A DNA stretch of 5,690 nucleotides. Origin: an uncultured bacterium (GTDB lineage: Bacteria > Cyanobacteriota > Vampirovibrionia > Gastranaerophilales > Gastranaerophilaceae). The translations under genes and the position numbers were made by a program. The notes under the pieces were generated by a model. It ran no database searches and was not told the origin of the DNA. It saw only the letters and a list, made by a program, of their open reading frames with translations. How positions within the stretch are numbered: position 1 is the stretch's first letter; every line of letters begins with the position of its first letter. The DNA is taken from positions 1 through 5,690 of the forward strand of contig USGC01000117.1 in NCBI GenBank assembly GCA_900554095.1, written 5' to 3'. Positions 1 to 5,652 of this stretch are shown piece by piece.

Positions 1-28
1 CCCCCCCCTGAGATTGCTGTATTTTCAT
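1..28 (-). CDS. 5' end of an unidentified gene, cut by the window edge
   Basis: Only the first codons are present (M-K-I-Q-Q-S-Q), followed by a run of G that would read as glycine but is probably artefactual. The start is well supported. A GGAGG Shine-Dalgarno (positions 41-37, minus strand) lies 8 nt before the ATG, and a consensus promoter lies just upstream at 61-89. The gene follows yjbQ on the same strand but appears to have its own promoter. Too little protein is present to assign any function. Confidence 0.6.
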
Positions 29-36
29 GTATTTTA

Positions 37-41
37 CCTCC
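37..41 (-). promoter_or_regulatory. Shine-Dalgarno of the left-edge partial gene
   Basis: The minus strand reads GGAGG 8 nt before the ATG at 28-26. This full-strength ribosome binding site is the main reason to believe that a real gene starts here. Confidence 0.75.
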
Positions 42-60
42 TATTTAACTTATTAACTCC

Positions 61-89
61 ATTATAACTTATTCCGTGAAATTTTTCAA
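61..89 (-). promoter_or_regulatory. Sigma-70-type promoter for the left-edge gene
   Basis: On the minus strand TTGAAA (89-84) is followed after exactly 17 bp by TATAAT (66-61), a perfect -10. Transcription would start near 54, giving a leader of about 26 nt that carries the GGAGG site. The promoter lies directly after the yjbQ stop codon, so the partial gene can be transcribed independently of the yjbQ operon. Confidence 0.75.
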
Positions 90-95
90 GTGCCA

Positions 96-512
96 CTAAT
101 AAATTATCTGCACATACACAACACGTGTTCTGGCTTTGTTGTCGAAATCAACAAGAACAATTTGCTGCCACTGCCCAAGCTGTAATGCTCCGTCAATTAG
201 AGGAACATATGTATTATTCCCGACAATTGAGGCGCGAACATGCGCATAACCATTGCCATCATGCCAGGTATCGTCATGATGATAATCAGCGTCTACTGAC
301 GCTATCTTTTCCAATGCTTCCGGCAAATCAACAAGCAAACCGGGTTCAAACTCAATATTTGTTATAGAAACAGTGCTTCCCGCAACATAAACATGTACGC
401 CTGCATTTTGCAAATTATGCTTATAAACGCAATTTTGAACATTTCGTGTTATATCAATAATTTCTGTATTGCCCTTTGTATGGACTATAAACTTTTCATT
501 AATTATTGTCAA
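96..512 (-). CDS. yjbQ: YjbQ/UPF0047 family protein
   Basis: This 138-residue protein has the usual length for the single-domain YjbQ (UPF0047) family. Visible hallmarks are G45-S-T followed by an I-x-x-I-E stretch (residues 45-54), Y77-H-H-D-D-x-W-x-D-G-N-G-x-x-H-V-R-A (77-94), and L-G-Q-W-Q-Q-I with D-F-D (112-124), then R128 and R130. The clustered histidines (78, 79, 91) fit the family's proposed ligand or metal site. The GST variant replaces the H-T-T-A motif of many homologues and is, as I recall, found in archaeal-type members. Family members have been reported to show weak thiamine-phosphate synthase activity, but the physiological role is unsettled. The start is TTG and overlaps the TGA stop of the upstream amidohydrolase-like gene. 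No in-frame ATG lies nearby, and a GAGG site precedes the TTG by 8 nt, so expression is probably coupled to the upstream gene. No signal peptide is seen, so it is presumably cytoplasmic. Confidence 0.9.
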   Translation of the reverse strand: MTIINEKFIVHTKGNTEIIDITRNVQNCVYKHNLQNAGVHVYVAGSTVSITNIEFEPGLLVDLPEALEKIASVDADYHHDDTWHDGNGYAHVRASIVGNNTYVPLIDGALQLGQWQQIVLVDFDNKARTRVVYVQIIY

Positions 513-1819
513 AGCGTAAACCTCACATTACCGGCCTTCACGAGTTTTTTACCTTTTGAATACGTCGCGTACGGCATAAATTTTTCATTCAAGGCAGTGT
601 ATGTTTCGTCTTTTTCCAAAGTGAATACGTTAAAGTCCGCATCTTTACCAACCGCAATCGAGCCTGTAAGATTATCAAGACGCAAAATTTTTGCCGGATA
701 TATTGTCAAGTATTTTATAAGTTCTTCTATAGGCAAATTAACATCAGCATTCACAGTATTTGCAAGTTTTAAAAGACTAAAAGACTTTTCTTTTGCAAAG
801 CTTTGTGTTGAAAAACCGAAGTTACCTTTAAAATATTTTAAAACCTCAGAAAATTCCAGCTTTTTATTACAAATTTCCTCAGAATAATACGGCTGATAAA
901 TATACTTAACACCGATTTGAGAAAGCTCTGTAAGCTCTCTTTCGTCTGCAAAATTCGCATTTGCAAGAATAATTTTTTTAGTTAAAACTTTAAGTTTATC
1001 AAGGTATTCTACCGGTGTTAAATCTTTTGAATATGGCGATATTTTTCTAAATCCCATAAATTTATGAAGAATATCAATATCTGAAAACCCGTGTTCCAGC
1101 CATTCTATTTCATCCTGAGCTTCCACAAAACGCATCATCATAAGCATATTGTGTTTACGACAGTATTTGGAAAAAAGTTGCCAAAGTTTTTTATGCACTC
1201 CGGATATAGAATTCAGCATTATTCCAATGTGCGTGTTCTCAGCTTTGTGGAAAATCAAATCTTCTACCTTTGAGCGCAGGTTTTTAAACCTTTTTTTACT
1301 CTTATCCGAACTATCTGCAAACACCTCGAAAAATAGATAGTTTTTTATCGGAATAGTGTTGATTATATCAAAGTATTTAAATTCTTTAGAAACTTGCGCA
1401 ATACAAGTCGTACCCGCAATTATAGAATTTAAAACTCCGTGTTTAAAAGACTTTGTTTTTTCTCCCCTGTCGAGGGTAAAATAATCACTTAAAATATCAG
1501 CCCATTTTCTTGAGTAGCTATTCTGGCTTACACCGGCAAAGTTGTAGTTTTTTGAAATTGTTTTAAAGAATTTCTTAAGTTTATTTTTAAACGACTTCGG
1601 TTTAGCCCTGCCAATGTCTGTGTACTGATACTGTGTAAGCATATCAATAAAGCCGGGTGTAATAACTGAATTCCCCAAATCTTTTACATTTTTTTCTTCA
1701 AAATTAACCTCGCTGTTTGGAATTATAGCAGTTATTTTACCGTCATCAACTACGATTGCATAATCCTCAAGGACTTTATCTTCACTTGTCAAAATCCATT
1801 TTGCTTTATAACACTTCAT
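509..1819 (-). CDS. Amidohydrolase-superfamily homologue, apparently catalytically dead
   Basis: The 436-residue length matches the ATZ/TRZ/MtaD-like branch of metal-dependent amidohydrolases (cytosine, guanine and S-adenosylhomocysteine deaminase relatives). The fold is supported by the N-terminal beta-sandwich strand with D26-G-K-I, by I53-T-P-G-F-I-D leading into the barrel, by A135-G-T-T, by R230-F-V-E233 aligning with the H-x-x-E motif, and by the C-terminal Y-P-A-K-I-L (374-379) and G386-S-I-A-V-G-K-D-A-D (386-395) signatures. The metal ligands are missing. H-x-H is L61-T-Q63, the barrel His is R230, the next His is N287 in L-A-N-A, and the G-T-D aspartate is S337. Only E233 remains. 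A lysine-rich stretch at 73-90 is also atypical. The frame is uninterrupted, so the protein is probably made but non-hydrolytic. It has its own promoter and an AAGGGG ribosome site, and its stop overlaps the start of yjbQ, suggesting a joint role. The substrate or ligand is unknown; a hydrolase name would mislead. Confidence 0.85.
   Translation of the reverse strand: MKCYKAKWILTSEDKVLEDYAIVVDDGKITAIIPNSEVNFEEKNVKDLGNSVITPGFIDMLTQYQYTDIGRAKPKSFKNKLKKFFKTISKNYNFAGVSQNSYSRKWADILSDYFTLDRGEKTKSFKHGVLNSIIAGTTCIAQVSKEFKYFDIINTIPIKNYLFFEVFADSSDKSKKRFKNLRSKVEDLIFHKAENTHIGIMLNSISGVHKKLWQLFSKYCRKHNMLMMMRFVEAQDEIEWLEHGFSDIDILHKFMGFRKISPYSKDLTPVEYLDKLKVLTKKIILANANFADERELTELSQIGVKYIYQPYYSEEICNKKLEFSEVLKYFKGNFGFSTQSFAKEKSFSLLKLANTVNADVNLPIEELIKYLTIYPAKILRLDNLTGSIAVGKDADFNVFTLEKDETYTALNEKFMPYATYSKGKKLVKAGNVRFTL
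521..524 (-). promoter_or_regulatory. Shine-Dalgarno that fixes the yjbQ TTG start
   Basis: The minus strand reads GAGG (524-521), then 8 nt, then TTG (512-510). It lies inside the last codons of the upstream gene. It decides in favour of the TTG start, because no in-frame ATG exists nearby and the conserved protein begins immediately afterwards. Confidence 0.65.
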
Positions 1820-1839
1820 GATATCCCCTTTATTGATTT

Positions 1840-1868
1840 ATAATAACGAATAATTATAAATAATGCAA
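1840..1868 (-). promoter_or_regulatory. Sigma-70-type promoter for the amidohydrolase-like gene and yjbQ
   Basis: On the minus strand TTGCAT (1868-1863) is separated by 17 bp from TATTAT (1845-1840). Predicted transcription starts near 1833, leaving a leader of about 14 nt that contains the ribosome site AAGGGG. The promoter fits entirely in the 51-bp gap after the preceding gene. A perfect TATAAT at 1858-1853 is also present but has no reasonable -35 partner. Confidence 0.65.
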
Positions 1869-1870
1869 GG

Positions 1871-3172
1871 TTAAAATCCCATTTTTGCAAAAGATTTTTT
1901 ATCTAATTGCTGCTTATATAAATTTTGAGATGCCATATTGTCTCTTTTGATTGTATTTCGCAGCATCCGGTTTAAAACAGCCGGAAGTCCGAACCCTATA
2001 AGTGCCATATTGGACAGCAGAGAAAACCAGTAAAGCGCAGATCCATATTTTCTGGTTTTGTGAATGACTTCAGGAGAAGCCATAATATTATCCAGCTTTG
2101 AAAAGTCGCGCGGCAGCAGTCTAAAATCTTTAAAAAATTGTTTAATGCGTTCTTTTCCTTTTAAGTTAGGGGATATTTCCGCCCTTTGCATGATTTTTGT
2201 TCCGGTATATTTATCCAAAAAACGACCTGCAAGGTTATTTATTGCAAAATCGCCTCCGAAAAACATTACAAAAAGTGCACTGTTTCTAATTGCTCTATCG
2301 CGTCTTTCGAGTTTATCGCGCGCAGAAACAAGCGATGATGGGTAATCACACAATGCCCACGTCAAAGCATAAATAGCTTTTGATAAAAACTTTCCATCGG
2401 TATAGTTAAATAAAGAAGCGTATTTCTTCAATCCGCCTTTTGTAATTGAATTCATGAGCAATTTGGGAGTTATTAATGGAAAAACTGTTGCAATCATTGC
2501 ACTGGTAAGCATTTTATAACGTTTTTCTCTTTCATATTTTTTGTCATCAACGTTCTGTTGGCCTACCATGTCAAACGCAGCAGAAAAACCTTTTTTATGC
2601 GTACGTTTTTCTGTAAGCCCTGTTGCTATATACGGAACAGCACAACCAAACCAAGCTGTTGAAAGAAAGTCATATTTTAATACATTTTTGTGAACATTAA
2701 TCAGTTTTTCTTTTAGTTCGTCCTCATTCCCTTTAAATCGCTTCAATATATTTTCAAATGCCTGATGGCATTTACCGTTTCCCTTTTTCTTTTTATCAAG
2801 CTCTATGGCCGTTTCTCTAATACCTTCAGCCAAATACTTTCCATCTTTTGTCAAATACTCTTTTGAGACTTGCATAATGTGTTTTTCAAGACCTTTAAAA
2901 TCTTTTACTATTCCATTTGATTTTAAAAAGTGCTTATTTAAAAAAGGCAGCATCAAAAAAGGTGAACAAATAGACATTGCAAAATAAAGCCCTGATCCTG
3001 TAAGTCTTTCTATTGCTTCATCCTTATTATTCGACATGATAGCCTGTGGAATTGCGCAGCCGCCAATATCCAAAAGACCTCTGTTCAGAAGCGTATTTTC
3101 CTGCACAGTCGTAGTTATTTCATAAAATCCTTTAAACGAATTTTTAGGGGTATTATATTTCTCTACTCGCAT
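1871..3172 (-). CDS. Multi-pass membrane protein of unknown function with N-terminal SFKG segment
   Basis: I do not recognise a named family for this 433-residue protein. It begins with a short polar segment containing S12-F-K-G, then G32-L-L-D-I-G-G-C-A-I-P-Q at 32-43. Hydrophobic stretches likely to span or enter the membrane lie at about 61-79, 168-185, 222-240, 265-283, 298-312 and 378-399. Between the first two is a lysine-rich, probably helical soluble region (about 86-165). There is no cleavable signal peptide. From memory, an 'FKG' motif close to the N terminus recurs in many uncharacterised proteins of gut Gastranaerophilales, which is the main lineage hint in this window. The ATG follows AAGAG by 5 nt, a modest ribosome site. 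The gene starts only 39 bp after obgE on the same strand, with no convincing promoter or terminator in between, so it is probably co-transcribed with obgE. That gives no functional clue by itself. Confidence 0.75.
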   Translation of the reverse strand: MRVEKYNTPKNSFKGFYEITTTVQENTLLNRGLLDIGGCAIPQAIMSNNKDEAIERLTGSGLYFAMSICSPFLMLPFLNKHFLKSNGIVKDFKGLEKHIMQVSKEYLTKDGKYLAEGIRETAIELDKKKKGNGKCHQAFENILKRFKGNEDELKEKLINVHKNVLKYDFLSTAWFGCAVPYIATGLTEKRTHKKGFSAAFDMVGQQNVDDKKYEREKRYKMLTSAMIATVFPLITPKLLMNSITKGGLKKYASLFNYTDGKFLSKAIYALTWALCDYPSSLVSARDKLERRDRAIRNSALFVMFFGGDFAINNLAGRFLDKYTGTKIMQRAEISPNLKGKERIKQFFKDFRLLPRDFSKLDNIMASPEVIHKTRKYGSALYWFSLLSNMALIGFGLPAVLNRMLRNTIKRDNMASQNLYKQQLDKKSFAKMGF

Positions 3173-3211
3173 AACACTCTTTTAAAAACTAAGCATAATT
3201 TTTTTTGCTAT

Positions 3212-4495
3212 CTAACCGTAAAATTCATCAGCATAATATGCAAATTCCAGATTACCTACAATAATCGTATCTCCATCTTTTACATTCATGCTTTTCAATT
3301 TTTCAAATACGCCCATACCGGTTAAAATATTTTGAAAACGAATTACCTGCTCGGTATTTCTGGCATCCGTAACTTGTGCAAGCCTTCCGACTTTTCCGCC
3401 TGTAATAACAAATGTATCTTTCGCAGCCTTTGTAATTTCATATTCACTGTCATCATTGTTAAATGCATCCAAGTCTTCCTGAACTACAATATCAGAAATA
3501 GGTTTTTCTATTTCTTTAACCTTCTGTGCCATAAAGTTAACTAAAGCTTGAATATTTTCACCTGTTACGGCAGAAATAAGAAATACATCCTCTGATACAG
3601 TCTTAAATTTATCAAACATATCATTTTTCTTTTCCTCATCAACTGCATCAATTTTGTTAAGCGCAACAATCTGATAGAGTTTTGAAAGTTTTTCAGAATG
3701 CTTAGCAAGCTCAATATTGATTTTTTCATAATTTGAAAAAGGATCTTCAGCAGTTAAGTCGACGAGGTGCACCAGAAAGCGACATCTTTCCACGTGCCTG
3801 AGAAAGTCATGTCCAAGCCCGACACCTTCAGAGGCCCCTTCAATCAAGCCAGGTATGTCTGCAACAACAAAACCATCGCCATTAGGCCCTTTTACTACCC
3901 CTAAATTCGGTATAAGAGTTGTAAAAGGATAGTCTGCAATCTTAGGTTTTGCAGAGCTTATGCGGCTGATAAGCGTAGACTTTCCGGCATTTGGCATACC
4001 AAGAAGCCCGACATCTGCTATAAGCTTTAACTCTAAAATCAGTTCACGTTCTATACCTGGCTCACCGGGCTCGCAAAACTGCGGAGCACGTTTTTGCGCA
4101 GTAGCAAATCTCGCGTTTCCGCGGCCTCCGCGGCCTCCTTTTGCAACAAGAGCTTTTTGTTCATGCACAACTAAGTCTGCAATAATATTACCTGATTTTA
4201 AATCTTTAACAACAGTTCCAAGCGGAACTTTTATATATAAATCCTTTGCCCAATGACCGTGGCAGTTTTTAATCCCGCCATTCTCTCCGCTTTCAGCCTT
4301 GAAAACTGATTTGTATTTAAAATCCATTAAAGTCGACATATTTTCATCAGCAATTAAATAAACATCGCCGCCCTTGCCGCCATCTCCGCCTGCAGGGCCA
4401 CCTTTATCAACATATTTTTCACGGCGCCAGGCAACCATTCCGTTACCGCCGCGGCCTGATACTATTCTTATCTTTGTTTTATCTAAAAATATCAT
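3212..4495 (-). CDS. obgE: Obg-family GTPase ObgE/CgtA
   Basis: This essential GTPase binds the large ribosomal subunit and links its maturation to growth and stress signalling. The 427-residue protein has all three parts. The glycine-rich Obg domain (about 1-158) includes R24-R-E-K-Y-V with G-G-P-A-G-G-D-G-G-K-G-G-D and G120-G-R-G-G-R-G-N. The G domain (about 159-330) has G1 G166-M-P-N-A-G-K-S-T, G2 around Y189-P-F-T-T, G3 D213-I-P-G, G4 N280-K-I-D and G5 S308-A-V-T-G. The C-terminal OCT domain (about 350-421) is the type found in Firmicutes and Thermotoga and, as I recall, absent from many cyanobacterial Obg proteins. A small oddity is C78-H-G-H-W in the Obg domain loop, where many homologues have a G-x-x-G-x-D turn. 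The ATG has an AAGGGA ribosome site 6 nt upstream. It is transcribed divergently from tsaD, and the region before its ribosome site is dominated by a perfect palindrome. Confidence 0.97.
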   Translation of the reverse strand: MIFLDKTKIRIVSGRGGNGMVAWRREKYVDKGGPAGGDGGKGGDVYLIADENMSTLMDFKYKSVFKAESGENGGIKNCHGHWAKDLYIKVPLGTVVKDLKSGNIIADLVVHEQKALVAKGGRGGRGNARFATAQKRAPQFCEPGEPGIERELILELKLIADVGLLGMPNAGKSTLISRISSAKPKIADYPFTTLIPNLGVVKGPNGDGFVVADIPGLIEGASEGVGLGHDFLRHVERCRFLVHLVDLTAEDPFSNYEKINIELAKHSEKLSKLYQIVALNKIDAVDEEKKNDMFDKFKTVSEDVFLISAVTGENIQALVNFMAQKVKEIEKPISDIVVQEDLDAFNNDDSEYEITKAAKDTFVITGGKVGRLAQVTDARNTEQVIRFQNILTGMGVFEKLKSMNVKDGDTIIVGNLEFAYYADEFYG

Positions 4496-4505
4496 TTTAT
4501 ATCCC

Positions 4506-4554
4506 TTTTTATATTTTTCATAGTATTATTATAATACTATGAAAAATATAAAAA
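4506..4554. repeat. Perfect 49-bp palindrome between obgE and tsaD, covering the tsaD start
   Basis: Arms 4506-4529 and 4531-4554 are exact reverse complements (24 bp each, no mismatch) around the single base 4530; the symmetry breaks at 4505/4555. It is almost entirely A/T, with one C/G pair and one G/C pair per arm. The right arm contains the tsaD ATG (4539-4541), and the left arm contains the mirror ATG on the minus strand (4521-4519). TATAAT occurs on both strands near the centre (plus 4530-4535, minus 4533-4528). It could be a dimeric repressor operator over the divergent promoters, a cruciform-forming element, or in RNA a long hairpin hiding the tsaD start codon. No U-tract follows in either direction, so it is not an intrinsic terminator. 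Confidence 0.85.
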
Positions 4555-5594
4555 ATACATTACTTTCGCACAAACCTGTTGAAATAGGCCCTGAAAGCGG
4601 GTATGATAATTATATTATGGCAATTGAGTCAAGCTGTGATGAAACAGCTTGTGCAATAGTAAAAAACGGCCGTGAAGTGATTGCAAATGTCGTTGCATCT
4701 CAAATAAAAACACACGAAAAATACGGCGGAGTAATCCCTGAAATTGCGGCACGAGAACACCTTGAAAGCATAAATGTCGTAATTGAAGAAACGTTTAAGC
4801 AGGCAAATGAAAATGCTGAAATAACCCCGCAAGATATTACAGCTTTTGCCGGTACTGTAGGCCCAGGGCTGGTCGGATGCCTGCTTGTCGGCTTGAATGC
4901 GGCTAAAACCCTTGCGCTCGTCCATGACAAGCCGTTTATTGGAGTAAATCATCTTAACGCACACCTTTGCGGGAATTACATTGACACAGATTTAAAACCT
5001 CCATTTATGGCACTATTAGTAAGCGGAGGGCATACTCAAATTATTGATGTTGAATCCTATTCCAAACAAACAATTTTAGGAGAAACAATTGATGATGCCG
5101 TAGGTGAAGCCTATGACAAAGTCGCAAGATTAATTGGATTGCCCTACCCGGGCGGACCTAGGCTTGACAAGCTGGCACAAGAGGGTAACCCGCACGCATT
5201 CAAGCTTCCGGAAGCAAAAGTCGATGGTTACAATTTCAGTTTCAGCGGTTTAAAAACAGCCGTTTTAAGACTTGTTAAATCGTTTGACGGCAAAGAATTA
5301 CCCGTCAATGATATTTGTGCAAGCTTTCAGGAAACAGTATCTTCGACGCTTGCTAAAAAATTAAAAAGAGCAATTGAAGAAAAAGGCTATAATCAACTTG
5401 TAATTGCGGGCGGTGTTGCTGCAAACTCAGAAATCCGCAAAAAGATTTTCGACTTTGAAAAAGATGGTTTTAAAGTTTTTGCACCTCCAATGCGCTACTG
5501 TACTGACAACGCGGCTATGGTTGCCTCTTGTGCGTATTTCAACACAAACACCTTTGACGATGTTGATGTTGAAGTCTTTTCAAGAGTTAAGTAG
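4539..5594 (+). CDS. tsaD: tRNA N6-adenosine threonylcarbamoyltransferase TsaD
   Basis: TsaD transfers the threonylcarbamoyl group from TC-AMP to A37 of ANN-decoding tRNAs, working with TsaB and TsaE; the TC-AMP is made by TsaC. The 351-residue ASKHA-fold protein shows the family signatures: I29-E-S-S-C-D-E-T, G64-V-I-P-E-I-A-A-R-E-H, the metal pair H138 and H142 (H-L-N-A-H), L160-V-S-G-G-H-T-Q-I, the G181-E-T-I-D-D-A-V-G-E-A-Y-D-K segment, Y203-P-G-G-P, F233-S-F-S-G-L-K-T, A290-G-G-V-A-A-N-S, and C321-T-D-N-A-A-M with D323 as the third metal ligand. The start is uncertain. The ATG at 4539 gives about 25 residues before the first core strand and lies inside the palindrome without a Shine-Dalgarno. 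The only other in-frame ATG (4617, residue 27) would trim that strand and also lacks one. I prefer 4539. It is cytoplasmic and divergent from obgE. Confidence 0.97.
   Translation: MKNIKNTLLSHKPVEIGPESGYDNYIMAIESSCDETACAIVKNGREVIANVVASQIKTHEKYGGVIPEIAAREHLESINVVIEETFKQANENAEITPQDITAFAGTVGPGLVGCLLVGLNAAKTLALVHDKPFIGVNHLNAHLCGNYIDTDLKPPFMALLVSGGHTQIIDVESYSKQTILGETIDDAVGEAYDKVARLIGLPYPGGPRLDKLAQEGNPHAFKLPEAKVDGYNFSFSGLKTAVLRLVKSFDGKELPVNDICASFQETVSSTLAKKLKRAIEEKGYNQLVIAGGVAANSEIRKKIFDFEKDGFKVFAPPMRYCTDNAAMVASCAYFNTNTFDDVDVEVFSRVK
4545..4573 (-). promoter_or_regulatory. Candidate obgE promoter, inside the first tsaD codons
   Basis: On the minus strand TTGTGC (4573-4568) is followed after 17 bp by TATATT (4550-4545). 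Transcription would start near 4538 and give a leader of about 43 nt carrying half of the palindrome and the ribosome site. An alternative is the TATAAT at 4533-4528, which has a better -10 but no -35. No equally good promoter is visible for tsaD; TTGTTT (4474-4479) with TATATC (4498-4503) at 18 bp is the best weak candidate. Confidence 0.35.
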
Positions 5595-5603
5595 GCGCAA
5601 TGG

Positions 5604-5632
5604 TTGAAAAACTTTTAATTATATTGTATAAT
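5604..5632 (+). promoter_or_regulatory. Sigma-70-type promoter for the right-edge gene
   Basis: TTGAAA (5604-5609) is followed after exactly 17 bp by TATAAT (5627-5632). Transcription would start near 5639, so the GGAGG ribosome site sits almost at the 5' end of the mRNA. It lies in the 58-bp gap after tsaD, where no terminator is visible. Confidence 0.75.
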
Positions 5633-5652
5633 AATGTATGGAGGATGGAATT

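Noticed and set aside
76..92. Possible terminator after yjbQ
   Set aside because: The inverted repeat is only 5 bp (TGAAA/TTTCA) with a 2-nt gap, has almost no G/C, and overlaps the -35 of the next promoter. It is too weak for an intrinsic terminator.
393..887. Long plus-strand open frame across the yjbQ/amidohydrolase junction
   Set aside because: It is antisense to two well-supported genes, has no ribosome site and resembles no protein family; it is a shadow of the minus-strand coding region.
509..1819. Naming the gene guanine deaminase, MtaD or SsnA
   Set aside because: The fold family fits, but the H-x-H, later His and Asp ligands are all replaced, so no specific hydrolase name can be justified.
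3192..3209. AGCA/TGCT hairpin with a T-run between obgE and the membrane protein gene
   Set aside because: The stem is 4 bp with a 10-nt loop, and the T-run is in the loop, not after the stem. It does not qualify as a terminator or riboswitch.
4603..4605. ATG as an alternative tsaD start
   Set aside because: It is out of frame with TsaD (offset of 64 nt from 4539), so it cannot be the start.
4629..4964. Minus-strand open frame inside tsaD
   Set aside because: It is fully antisense to the conserved TsaD core, with cysteine/phenylalanine-rich composition typical of a shadow frame and no start signals.
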